A stretch of 64,000 bases of DNA. It comes from Paramecium tetraurelia. Taxonomy: Eukaryota > Ciliophora > Oligohymenophorea > Peniculida > Parameciidae. Where the stretch lies: the NCBI RefSeq assembly GCF_000165425.1, contig NW_001799047.1:20217-84216 (forward strand). The letters run 5' to 3'. This document shows positions 39,653-52,342 of this stretch, in pieces. The notes beneath the pieces are model-generated. The model did no database searches. It was not told where the DNA came from and saw only the letters and a program-made list of their open reading frames with translations. Positions within the stretch are counted from its first letter, which is position 1. Each line of letters begins with the position of its first letter. The position numbers and the translations under genes are program-made.

Positions 39653-39997
39653 ATGGACTCCAAATTAGAGAACAATGAAATAGAAGAAAAAATAATCATT
39701 AGAAAGCCTCCTTGTAATTGCTCTATTTTACATAAAATTTACAATACAAGTAAATTTAATCATTATAGTTTTAGTGAATGCTGCTTATAAATTAGGGTAA
39801 TTAACTTTCCAATAAGAAAACAAAGCCAATTAATTTTAAACTTGTGTGAATCCTAAGGAATGATAGGAATCGACTAATTGTATCTATATTGCATGATTAA
39901 TAATATTGCCAATTTTTTTAACATAAATAATTATAATTCATTACTCTAATGTTAAATATTTCATTAATAAATTACAAATAAACAGCAAAAATTATGA
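39653..39997 (+). CDS. Possible small Cys-containing protein
   Basis: A 114-codon frame starts MDSKLENNEIEEKIIIRK and contains PPCNCSILHKIY, SECCLQIRVI and LNLCESQGMIGIDQ. The first 60 residues look like real protein, with seven Cys; the rest is Asn/Gln-rich and AT-driven. No family is recognised. It could be a true small gene or a fragment; a 19-nt intron-like segment inside it would break the frame if spliced. Confidence 0.35.
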
Positions 39998-40404
39998 AAA
40001 ATCAATTATAAAAATAGATGGAATTTAATTGATATGTTAATTAATTGCAAGGAATAACCTCTCTGCTAAATTTTACTTATTATCATTCTCTCTTTCTATG
40101 CAAAAAGTATTCAATAATTATTTCTATTATAAGTGATTTAGTGATCATTATTTTTCATTAAATTGGCTTTATTAGACCAACTTTAAAGGCACTTTTAATT
40201 TCTAGAAATTATACACATAATAATATAATCTAAAATACTATTTTGAATACTTAATTTAAAAAAATGAGACCAAAATAATAATTTAACATCTTATAAATTA
40301 AAATAATAATAGATTATAACATTACTTAAGTGAAATTAATTATAAAGAGTCAATTTTCAGCAATAATTGCGCATTTAATGATATCAATGCATTTATGTTC
40401 AGTC
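39998..40404. other. Intergenic region
   Basis: AT-rich, 407 bp, lying at the 3' end of the giant minus-strand gene. Nothing recognised. Confidence 0.4.
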
Positions 40405-43400
40405 TCAAAGTGATTAAATATTGCTAAGGCCTAAATATAATTCTATTTTTACATCAAGATATTATGTGACACCATTTAGCTCTTTTAGAGAACTCATGTA
40501 TATAATGTCATCTAAGACATCTTAAGCATCAGAAATTGTATATTTATAGAAAATGTTCTGTCTGACATGCTTGCCAATTTGTGAATATATAAAATTATTT
40601 AAGTGGCCAACAATTGTTTTTATAATACCTGAATGGTAGTAATCAAAAGTCTTAAGGATTTAAGGCTCTTAATTTATTAAGCCTTAAACAATAACTTTTA
40701 CTTCAACAGCATCAAACTAATTTAATCCAATAATCTCTTAGACGCACCTGAGATATTATTTGTATAGCCATTTGCAATGATTCCCTGAGTTAAAGAAGAA
40801 CAAACCTTTAAGAGGATGTTTATTATCTTCAAACCAACTCTTAAGGCTGATTTCTGCTTAATCTATCATATTTTAAGCTTTTTAGATCTAGTTCAAAAAT
40901 TAATATGATTCACATTAGATTAGATACATAATCGAGACAAAAGGATGAACCATTTGTTACTTGATGGGTAATATTTTTAAATATCCATCAATAGCTCTTT
41001 ATGCACATTATGAAGCCCAATTATTTATTAATTTATAATTCAGTCCCATTTTGGATGCTTATAAGACACTTAGTTAAAAATCCAAAATTTTTAATCTGTA
41101 ATCAATTTCAGTAACATCTGCCACAAAATTTAATTTCAAAGAATAATAGGCTTATTGTTTCTTTTCTTCATTTTATACTTTCTACCTAATATCTTCAACT
41201 TAATTAGCGGAATCATCGATAAGTTCTCCGATTAGTTTAAAATCTTCAGCAGCTTAGAGAAATTTAAAGTATTCAGCGTATATCATTTATAGATAGGAAA
41301 TATGCACTCTATTTTATAATCCTAATTGTAATTAAAATAATAGATTTATCTTCGGTACCTTCTATTCTAAGTTTACTAAGATTCGAATGTGATTCAAAAT
41401 AGCTTCATTTATGAGTTCATTATTAAACAAATGAATGTAATCTGAGTCGGTGCTTTCATCTATTAGGTATTCATATTCAAGTATTTTAAGTTGCTTTAAA
41501 GTTGCATTTATTGGGTATTCTTGGTGCTAAAAATACTAATTAATTATACTAAGACGTTGTTCACAATAGAGATTATGATCTTTTCCTATTTAAGAAATGT
41601 GTTAATGTATTGAAGAACTTTATGCGAGTACTTTAAGGCATTCTCATAGTCGATTAAATTGATATAATATTTGCATTAGAAATGAGCTAAAAGAGCGTAC
41701 ATTAAAGTCCCCTCTTTGTAATCATTTAATTTAATTCTACATGTTAAATATTCTATTATACATATATTATTGTTTTGGTTCCATCTGACCAGTCATTGAA
41801 GTGACAACTTCCAAAAAACATTAATATAAATCCAAGTATCTGACTACATTAGGCTGATGTTTCAATTGTTCTATGCACTCGCACAAAATTTCTTAGATCA
41901 AAAAGTAGTCCTAATTAATTAAGATATTGAATAAGAGGTATTAGCAATGAAACTTGGAATCATCAAAATATTTAAACTCATTTGTGTATTCATATAAGTA
42001 TTTTTATGGATAAGGAATGTACTAAGTGGAATCCTTATAAAGACTTTCTACAATCTATAGATCTTTTTCGAATCCAGGATGTGTTCTATGGAACATGTAA
42101 GCCTAAGATTGAAGTAGTCTAGATGTGAAACAATATATCAAATCTACGATCTCTAATTATTGTAAATAGAGGAACGAGTGTAGTAGACCAAGAATTATTA
42201 TTGATGGTTGGAGGTCCTCTGTCATGTTTTCTTCTATCATGTCTATAGTGCTTTTCAAACTGGAATGCTATTTAAGAGTGCAATTCATAAATTGGCAAAA
42301 TATTTGATATTACTAATATTTGGATAAGTTTGAGTCTATCAAAAACTTTCCTGCTTATTTATTATTTATCTAAGTACATTTAAGTATTTAACAATAGAAT
42401 TTGGGTTTAGATTAAAATTTTTTAATTTATTTAACAGCATAAATGGCTATTTCGGATTCTTCTTAATCAAGATTTTCGATGTGTTTAGGTGAATAAGAAA
42501 AACAAAGTGACAAAAAGTAAAACATTTGTAATTCCTCCAAACATTATTGGAAAAACCAAGAGTCTTTCTTAATTTTGAATTGGTTATGTAATTCCTTCAA
42601 TAGTCTTATATATGAGATCTTGATTGAAATTCTAATCTATTTGCTCTACATCTATCTAGGTATTGAATGACTAATAGGTTAGAAGTTATCTAAATGCAAG
42701 ATTTGTTAAATTATCTTAAGTTGAACTAAACAGTTATATGAATCTAGTGTATTAGGTGCTTTACTACTAACTTTAGACACCAATATTTTTCTATTTTCTA
42801 GTGTTTGTTTAAGATTGGAAAATAACAATATCTATCTTTTAATGAAATCATCATCATTAGATTAGAAGAGATTTAATTATTTATTTTTACCTATCTCCCA
42901 CCATTTCATAAGGTTGATGGACAAATATTTACCAATTTCACAATTCATTTCTTCCTCCAAATCCTATTCAGGAATATCTTCTTTCCTTAACAACTTTAAT
43001 TGATTTTGATAGAACTTAAATACAGGCTCGTATACTCCATTTAGTTCCAAAAAGTCATTGTAATAATATGAAAATTATTCATTTTTACTGTCGTAGAGAT
43101 TGATCAAATATAAAAATTTCAAGTAAAGTAATTACGTGCAATATAACTTATCTCCATTAATCAAACAACTGGTTCTCGTTTCTGTATTGGCTGTTGCTAT
43201 TTATTCTTCCTCTAAAGGGGATGATTATTCCAGATTAATTAATCCTGGACTATGATCAAGAGGAACATCTAAGAATTAAGGAGCTGGCTCTCTTATGACT
43301 AGCTTTTCTTAATTGGATATTATCTCCACATATTAGATACCAGCCATTATAAAATTTTAGTTGAAATAGGAATCTATTGCCTGAATAGTTGAAAACTGAT

Positions 43401-46400
43401 TTAGATATCTCTGCAATTACGTCTAATATTGAACGATTACAAGTATATAATCTTAATTCTTTCTTAGTGTATTTATGAGATTCAATCTTTCAAATGAACT
43501 AATAGAGGATTACTTTTCAGAAGTTTATTTCAACTTTCTTTTCAATATAATACATTATTCAATTTCTGATAGATTTTCTAATTTTACATTTAGACTTAAT
43601 TATCTAAACATGACTCTAATTTATGCACTGCATCTTCTTAACCCATCTATTAATTAAGTAATCTCACTTTCAAATTCTTTTCTAAGCGCAAATAGAGCAC
43701 AAATCTTAAAATAGTATATCAATAAAGTATCCAAAACTTTTTTAATTTCATTCGATCTCAAAATGTATTGACTTAAGTTTTTGGAAAATGAGCTAATAAA
43801 ATAGGGCAATAATTCTTAGGTATTTTAATAATGCGTAATTCTAAGGTATTCTTCTACTTCTTTGATAAGAATAAGGCATTTATCGAATTGCTTGATTCTG
43901 AGATGGAAATTGATTTAATGCTTCATATTCTCCATGTAGATCTAATATGATTACTCTTTTTTAACATAAGCCAACTAAAAATCTATCTCCCAAAAAGGTT
44001 TTTGATCCAACATCATATCAAGGATTTAATTTGGAGTTTTGTCAGCATGAATGACCTCCCTTAAGAAATACTTAAGTGGATGGTCCAAATGCTGTAAGGC
44101 CTCTGCAAAATCCTCTATTGGCTATAGATAGATCATTTCAAGAACCACTTAAACTAATTGCCACACTTAATTGTTGTCCTAGCTAACTGAATTCAAAATC
44201 ATGTATTCATTTTGAATAAGTATGTAATTGTATATGGAAACATTCATTATATGATGTTTGGTCATCAACTTTAGGTTCGCAAACATAAACTATCTTAACT
44301 CATCTAATGTGTAATATAAGGCGTATTTCTTTCTGAATTACAACACTTAGTATAAGCTTTTGCAATCTGAACATTAGTATAATGATATGCAATATCCTTT
44401 GATAAAAAAGTCATCAATCTAGTCGAGGATATTCAATTATTTTATATAATTAGTACTTTCTCCCAAATAAACTCCCAATTCATCATCGTGATATTATTGA
44501 AATTTCAATTATTAACCATGTCGAACCTAAAAAAACTACATTAGATATTCTTTATCTTCTATAGTGACTATCCAAAGTATGTCATGCACGTGTTTTTTCA
44601 TTTTTATATTTGGAATCTAGTTCATCTCATCAATGAAATATTATAAAGCAAATTCTTCTACTTTCTATGAATGCTGCTCAAAAATATAGGTATCTTTGGC
44701 CTTATCAATTACATTCTTGTATACTTCTGATTTCAACGGTTCCAAATAATATGTTTTTTGTATTGTTCTACTGTTTGTTGATGAAAACACGAATTGTTTT
44801 TTTTACCTAATTAAAATCATAAAAATACTCATATTCCAATTTATTGAACAAGTCAGTAAATTGATTGAAATTATACTGATGAATTGATGAGTATTATACA
44901 ATGGTTCCAAATTTCTTATGAATGTCTGACTCAAATTGAATTTCCTCTAACTTTTTTGTAGCTTCGTAATATTCCAATGCATATTAAATGGATTGCTTCC
45001 TTAGAGTTTATTTTCGAAATCCTCTAAAAAACAAGCCTTTGTATCTAAATATTTATACTTTTCTACAATTCAACCAAGATCTCTTCTCAATATAATTTTG
45101 ATATTTATAGACCAATTCATTATATTCTTTGACTTCTTCGGATGTAAGAGTGTTTCCAAATTATTGAAATTGTTTTCTAAACTTCATCATAGCCTAATTT
45201 TTAAAATACTCATGTTGTTTATCAAAACTCTTTTTCAAGATTTAATATCTTTTGTAATCTAAATTGTGAAATAGCTTTGATTTTCTTTTAATATAACTTT
45301 AAGCAATAAATAATCTATAATCACTCCAAAACATATTATAACTAGAGAGGAGACTCAATTTAAAGAAAAATCTCCATATGTTTGTCCTGTCTAAAATGAG
45401 TTACTTCTCACCTTTTTAAGATGATTGAATTCTAAAGGCTCCGTTATTAGCTCGTTTTGAATAGTATTTAAATAAGAATTCGTAACTCAATTTCGAAACC
45501 TACTTTATCTTTTTAGAGCAATCCTTCATTTTAGTTTATATCTTTTTTCGAACAAATGTCTCTTACCTATAAAACTCTTTGACTGGAACAATAAACTAAT
45601 TACTTTATTAATCGAAAGAATCTGCTAGTATTTTCCTCTGGGTATTTTAATTGCTTTGAATAAATTGCTGCTGTTGTTGCTACTGCTCATTTATAAGATT
45701 CAATTCATTCATCTTGTTATTAAACAGTTCTTCCTCATAGACCAATCTCTTCGAGATTTATTTACTATTTTTTGTAAAATAATCAGCGATTTCATCTTCA
45801 GAACTAATAGTTTCGAAATGATCATTAGTATGAGAAATAGTTGATCCATATACTTTAAAAAGGGGACATCTTTAAAATTTCTCCTTATTATCTTTTTAGG
45901 ATAACCTACTCAATTTCGATTTACTCTAAACGTTGCTTTTGAATATATATTGACTCCTTTTGACTATTTGATCTAAAATAATAGGAGAATTTCCGAATAT
46001 CGAATTAGTAAGGTATTTAATAAAAAAATTATAAAACAACAGTCCCAAAAACAGGATGATGATTTAATCATGCAGTTTATCGTAATAATAAATGCAAATC
46101 AATCCAGAATTGCATAGAAGTGTAACAAAATTGATTAATTAATAAAAATCATCCCAAATGCCTAAAGAGCCATCTCCTTTTGGCCATGGTCTTTGAAACA
46201 AAAAAAGAAGTTTCAATTTAGAGATCTAAACTTACAGGATATTCCAAATCCAAAATAATGTGATACTAAATGGAAATAAACAACCAAATATATTCGTCAA
46301 AGTTAATTACAAAAAGAAATCCATATAATCATCTATATTTCCATATTTTTCAATGCTTTTTTAAAAAGGGATCCTTTTTTCTTGATTTTCAATGAAATCA

Positions 46401-49365
46401 CATAGAGTTGAGTGGTTGTATGGATATAACTTCTAAGGGGATTTAACCAATTCGTGAAAGAAAGTCTTTAAGAACCTAATCACTTGCATCAGAAATATCC
46501 ACATCATCGTTGTTCCAAAATAGTATTCCACATTATGTTAGCAATTTTCGTCCTTACAATATAATCCTAAAGGAGAATGGAGAAAACTAATCATCAACAA
46601 AGGTATTAATTGAGAGAAACAGTAAAGTGTGTATTTTTTAATTATATAACTCGTTTCGTATTGATAGGAGGTCTAGAAATTTTCAAAATCTGTTAGAATA
46701 GTAGCAATTTGTTCGTAAAATTAATCTATTACTAATTAGATTATATAATTCAGTGAAGCAGTCACAATGACTTCGAAATATTAAAAGTCATTTCCTAAAT
46801 CATCCAATTTGGTCTTCAAATACAAATTAAAGTAATATAAACCCACAAATATTCCAATGTCTGATCCAATTAAAAATATTAAGATGAAAATAGAAATAAT
46901 CAATCTTTAAATGAACTTAGAGTGTATCACTCCAATTGAATTCAATTGATCATTTTCAATTGATCTTATATTCTATCCTTTGAATGAGCTACGTATAATG
47001 CTTTCTTTTACATCTCTATTTTATCCAAATTTAAGATTAAATGTTAGTTGCTATTAATACCAGCAATCAGTCTAAAAGGAACTCCAATGAACTAATAAAA
47101 TTGAAAACACAGACATGGTAGCTGTATATACTTCATTATCATAATCCTATGAGGTATACAACAGAACACTGAACAACAATCCAAAGGCTGCCATGGGAGT
47201 TGAAAACTTAATGAAGTATGAAGTAAATTCAAAATATAAGCCAACCTTCTCGCCAAAATAGAGACAAATCTTTTCTATTGGGCAACTCCATGGATGTAAA
47301 TAATCTAAATTCCATTCACTTGCAATATCGAAAGGCTTCCTCTTATAAAATAGCTTGTCTTCACTTACAGCTTTTTGAATACTCTTACAATAACCAAACA
47401 ACTCATATTAATCATGTAAACAGTATATTTATTTAACAAATTACAAATTAATTAGTGCATTTATATTAATTGTTTGTGTTATTACAGAGAATGCTAATTT
47501 CAATCTTTCATTATTAGAAAACAGTGTAACTTAATTTTATTCATTTTTGATGTATCTGCACCATTTGAGTTAGTATTTGGCAATATTCTTTATAGATTCG
47601 CCAACGAGAGTAATCTTGAAAGGAACAAACAATTCAAAAGGTTTTTAATGATACCGATCCCAAATTGTTTTTAAATATTGGCAAGAACAATTGGCAACTT
47701 TAAGCGCTTCCTTAAAAATGTTCAAATAATTATGAGCTAACTATTGTTGTTTGACTAACTTGATAGTTTTTAACTTTGGAAGATCCTTTATCAAAGGCAT
47801 ACTATTCGATAAATCTATTAATTCTCTTACTTTCTCATACATTAAACTGATTTATTCAGAAGCATCCTCACTTAATTCTGTAAATTGATTTATTTTCTCT
47901 TTCCTATTGGTCCTTATTCCATAAAGTTCTTCAACTGTCTTTTATTCATCTATGCACAAAGCTATATCGCTATCTATCTAATTCTGAGATCTTTAGATTT
48001 TAACATGCTTGTTCAAATGAACTAAATATTTATAATAAGCTGTCCATTCCTCATCAGTTGGACCATCTTGATCCCCATATAAATCAGACTTTCCATATTC
48101 AAATAATTCTATATTCAAACCACTCTAGCCTACCTCTCTAGCTAATCTTTTGAAATTAATCTATTTTATTTAATCTATAATCAGAGGTCGTAAATATTCC
48201 AAATAAGGAGAGTTATTATATTCATCTGGTCTCCATAATCTCCCATTCAATCTCAGTGGACGGAATTACTTATCCACAGGCTCTAAAGACAGGAGATCAG
48301 TAAAACAAAAACTCAATCTCTTTGGTAACTAGAAGTTTTCGGCAGCAATTTCAAGCATCTTTTCAGACATATACAAACATAAATAGATGGTGTATCCGTC
48401 TTTGGATATGAATGACTTTACATTGAATCCCTTTCTGGAAAATTAGATTATTATTGCATTTCTTATTAGTGTCAATATGTCGGAGGTTTCGTTTTTGGTG
48501 CGATACCATGATTAACCTTACTATTTTAAATATTCTCCTTGACTATATGCTTTTTTTTAAACGTAAACTAATTTCTACATGTCAATTTATAAACAATCAG
48601 CGATATTATTTAAACTGCCTTAATTGTGTGAGATGTTATCTTTTAAATAATTTCTAAACTTTTTAACTAATTTAGTTAATTGATCTTCCTTTTTGTAAAT
48701 AGGAAAATCAGAAGTTCTATTCATTTAATTGATATTATTATCTACGAGTATTAAAGACCGAGGACTTCTGTCTGGGGATTTTTGAAATAATTATTAAGCG
48801 GTTCCTAAAAAGACCAGAGTATTTCTTTGTTAGGGTTGATTCGATTCTAAACCTCTTGTCTTTAATTCAAATAACGAATATATTTTACGATCAGCTAAGT
48901 GGGTAAAGGCGTTTTCTATGGCTTTTATAAATAGTTTATCATGGATTGATTTATCATCAATTTAAAGAGACTTTACAATTTGTTCAAAAATTTCCAATTA
49001 TCTTAAGTTATAATCGTATTCATCTGGAATCATATCTGGGTTTGGAAGACTTGGAAATTCATAAATAAAATTACATTATACCTCACAACTGCCTCTGGCA
49101 AATCAAATTCCAAAATTGCATTTTCATCATATTATGTAATATTATTAAGAGAATAAAATCGTTTTTCATCTGCATGTCCCACATCTTGACCAAGGAGCAT
49201 TTTTAGATAAATTTCATATATTTGAACGTAATCTTCTATTTGCTCTAATTTTTTTTATCTCCTTGTTTTATGTATTATTTCAGGAATAAGTTAATGAAAA
49301 TACTACACTGAGAGTTTCGAAGTAAATGCTTGTATTTTGCTGAATCTACTTTATCTTTAATTCAT
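40405..49365 (-). CDS. Giant anoctamin (TMEM16)-like membrane protein with about 1800-residue C-terminal extension
   Basis: Anoctamins are Ca-activated ion channels or lipid scramblases. The start is MNQRQSRFSKIQAFTSKL. An N-terminal cytoplasmic part of about 640 residues leads into the family hallmark IEKICLYFGEKVGLYFEFTS (about 675). Multiple membrane helices follow up to about 1145, including VHWSSFQTDCWY, LIISIFILIFLIGSDIGIF, GTTMMWIFLMQVIRFLKTFF and NIFGCLFPFSITLFWIW, then RPWPKGDGSLGIWDDFY, which matches the conserved RP...DIG.W segment. The frame then continues without TGA through a polar, Gln-rich linker into about 1800 soluble, mostly helical residues. One part (about 1640-1720, YTLDELRQFMFANLKLMTKH ... 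VVLEMIYLQPIEDF) faintly recalls a degenerate kinase lobe. The end (about 2530 on, YYINLIDYENALKYSHKVLQ) looks TPR-like. Only four introns are present (49050-49081, 44807-44828, 41737-41761, 41527-41549). The remaining 8859 nt is exactly 2953 codons, supporting a single gene. Confidence 0.8.
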
Positions 49366-50582
49366 GAGATAATTAAAATTCAACTTATGAATTTTATTAT
49401 TAGAATTATAAAACATTTACAGCAAAGAATTTTCAATTACTTTACAGAGAATCATAGAGACTAAATTTAAAATTAAAATCCTATCCTTGTTATCTAAACC
49501 ATTTTAAACGTATAAATAAATATTATAAAAATATTCTAATTTTATCATTAATTCCTGCTTTTAACTTCAAATAAATATTTTTAAAGTAACCATTTCTTTC
49601 TACACCTTCTTGTTCCAATCTTCTCAATCACTATATCCTTATTATTGTATCCTTCAATGCTAGACAAATTTAACTGTAGCTAGACTTGATTGATCTTTTT
49701 GAATTCCAGGAATCCTATAAGAAATTACAACAACGCACTTTTTTAAAATAGTTGCCATTGTTCTAATTCAACTATTGTGTAATCAAATAATCAATATTTT
49801 TTATAATGAAATTTTTATTAAAGGCAATTTACGGTATTGAAATTCAGAAATTGTTCTTAATTATAGAAAGCGAAAAATCCTATAAGAACTAAAATTAGAA
49901 ATGAATTATAAAATCAAAGATTGTTTTTCAAGAAAATTCTTCATATCAATTTTTGATTACCATACGTAAACCTTGTAAATGCCTATCATTCTAAATTAAC
50001 AAATATTAAATCACTCAATTTTCTTTTCTGACTCCCCTTAAAATATCAAATTTTTTTCATTTATTTCTCCAATCTTTTTTGTTGTTTTAAGTGATATAAA
50101 TTTTAATTCAAAATAGTGTCTACAAATGCAAATACTAGTACCTCATTTTCTTTGTCAAGAGAAAAGCTAAATGGATTAATCAGGTTGAAAAATTAGTGTC
50201 CCATATACTTATCTTGTATCTTTTAGATATCCTAATACAATTTAAATTAATTATTACGAGAATTATTTTTTTTTAATCTAACTCTTCATACTACTTAATA
50301 AAACTAGGTCCTGAATAGAATTTTTTTCCAAATATTGATTCTAATAATTTTGTAAAATTACTAAGAAATTCTAATCAACATATATTTAAAGAATACTTTT
50401 TATTATTTTGCATTCTACAAATTTTAGAAAACAAAAAAATGAATTTATTATCCAAATTACCCATTTAATCAATTCATCAATGTAACAAGAATAATGACAA
50501 TTACATGAGTGTTAATGATTTGGTTTTAGGTTATTCGAAATTCTTGACAATATTTTATTTTGTTTATATTATATATATAATT
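49366..50582. other. 1.2 kb region with a coding-like minus-strand fragment
   Basis: Between about 49400 and 49790 the minus strand reads well as protein (IVELEQWQLFQKSALLQF, then KKINQVQLQLNLSSIEGYNN and IVIEKIGTRRCRKKW, closing at TGA). But no ATG exists in phase, the frame meets TGA upstream, and no 20-34 nt intron connects it to the neighbouring open phase beginning MIGIYKVYVWQSK. It is probably a decaying gene or a gene whose first exon I cannot find. 50000-50580 shows nothing. Confidence 0.35.
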
Positions 50583-51347
50583 ATGCAAAAAACTATTTCC
50601 ACAGGTGATTAAGATTATAACATTGTAAAGGCTGACAATCATCAAGATTCTGACGAAGAATTATAGGAAAAATAGGAGAAGAACTCAAAATTAGTGATTG
50701 ATGACGAGGAGGAATTGAAAGAAGTTCCCTTAGAATAACATGAATAAAACAATACTAATATCAAACAAGAAGCATAAAAACATCAGCAAGTGCAAAAGTA
50801 GTAAGTAATCTAGCAGCAACCCAATGAATAACCTAAAAAAGTTGTTGCGTAGGTTTATCCTAAGTTCATAGACTTTGATTATTAAGACATTAATATTAAA
50901 GTAAAGCCTGAATGGAAGGACAAAAGATAAAACCCTGAACCAAATAAATTTGATAAGAAAGCAGTAATAGAAATTAAAGAGCCTGTGCTATACACTATGG
51001 ATAAGCAAAAACCAAAACATGGAAGATCATTTTTTACTTCCTTATTTTCTACAGATTATAGATATATCCACATTAATGGCGGATATATGTATATTCTATA
51101 ATTAAAGAATGATAAAATGCTTGTGAAGAGCGTGAATTCTTTATAGAGATTATTTAAATTAATACTCAAGGGAGATTAAATTTAGTTATGTTTCATCAAT
51201 GCCAATCTAGATAAAACTAAGCCACCTAATGTATTTATTATGTAATTACATAAAATAGATAAAAACATATCAATTCTTGAAGGTTAAAGAATAGAAAGAG
51301 AAACTATTAATGAGATTAAGAGGAGAGATTAATAAATTAGGGTATGA
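50583..51347 (+). CDS. Hypothetical protein: acidic/Gln-rich head, folded C-terminal domain
   Basis: This is an intronless frame of 254 residues. Residues 1-105 are acidic and Gln-rich (SDEELQEKQEKNSKLVIDDE). Residues about 110-254 look like a compact domain: VYPKFIDFDYQDINIKVKPE, then GRSFFTSLFSTDYRYIHING, GYMYILQLKNDKMLVKSV, LCFINANLDKTKPPNVFIMQ and a final charged helix. The alternation of hydrophobics suggests a beta-rich fold of unknown family. The distinct composition of the two halves and long open frame make it a confident gene. Function not assigned. Confidence 0.75.
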
Positions 51348-51430
51348 TTTTGATTTAATGAAATGAATTTTATTGATAAGTTTATATAATTTAATTATAA
51401 TCGTTATTTTTTAAACATTCCCTAGTTTTA

Positions 51431-52246
51431 ATGAAAAAAAGAGACAGTATTTCTGAACCTCCTCTAGATAAACTAGATCAAATAAGATAGAAGTTTTCGA
51501 AATAATTAACCAAAGTAAATTCTAAAGGCTTTGTGACTTGCAACATTGGAAAATCTCCTCAAAATGATGGTGGATCTAGAATTTCATTTGGTAAAAGCTC
51601 ATTTTTAGAAAAACTCTAATCAATCAATTCATTTGAAGATGATGAGAGAACTCTGCTAAAGTCTATTTAATTTGATGTGTAATTGGCAATAAAGAGATAT
51701 TAATAAAGAATTGAATAAATTGCATAATAGTAAGTAGAAAGAAGTTCATTGAAATCTTGCTAATAAGAACTAGTACAATACCTAACAACTCCATAATAGG
51801 AGTTAAATGAAATTTAATTTGATTCTTAAATATTAACAATGAGATCTACTTGTAAAAGTACTAAATAGAAGACCTAAATTGAATCAAATATGAATAATAA
51901 ATTAAAATAAAATAATAAAAACATTTTGGGGAATAAAAGATCAAATAATACATTCAAAATAATAGCTGATAAATAAAATAAAGTTAAGCAGACAAAAAAA
52001 TAAAGTAATTAATCTCTCACTGAAATAAGTTTGCTAACTAAAAAACAATCCATTAATAAAGATGGTACTCTTAGTTAAAAATCAGTTTCTACTCGTTAAC
52101 CTAGTGTAAAGGAAATAGCAATCAATTTAGAATAAAGAAGATCTACAGGAATGACAATTAGAAATCAACCAAGACAATCAAGAAATTCAATAAACTCCTT
52201 TGATAATAAATAACAAGCAAAATCTAAAAAACAATTAGTGTTCTGA
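51431..52246 (+). CDS. Hypothetical disordered Ser/Lys/Gln-rich protein
   Basis: This intronless 271-residue frame begins MKKRDSISEPPLDKLDQIRQ. It has one possible helix (about 75-115, RTLLKSIQFDVQLAIKRYQQ) within an otherwise polar, Ser/Lys/Asn/Gln-rich sequence. GFVTCNIGKSPQNDGGSRIS (about 35) has the look of a phosphorylatable linker. Only 83 bp separates it from the previous gene. Family unknown; probably a regulatory or cytoskeletal low-complexity protein. Confidence 0.7.
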
Positions 52247-52342
52247 CTAAAAATTAAAATGTATGGCTTGAATTTAAAGAAATATAAATAGTAATTAATT
52301 ATTACAAACAGAATATTTTTTATAAGTATTTTATTTTAATCG

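Noticed and set aside
45656..45844. Plus-strand Leu-rich frame
   Set aside because: Antisense of the Gln-rich linker of the anoctamin fusion (CAA/CAG read backwards as TTG/CTG).
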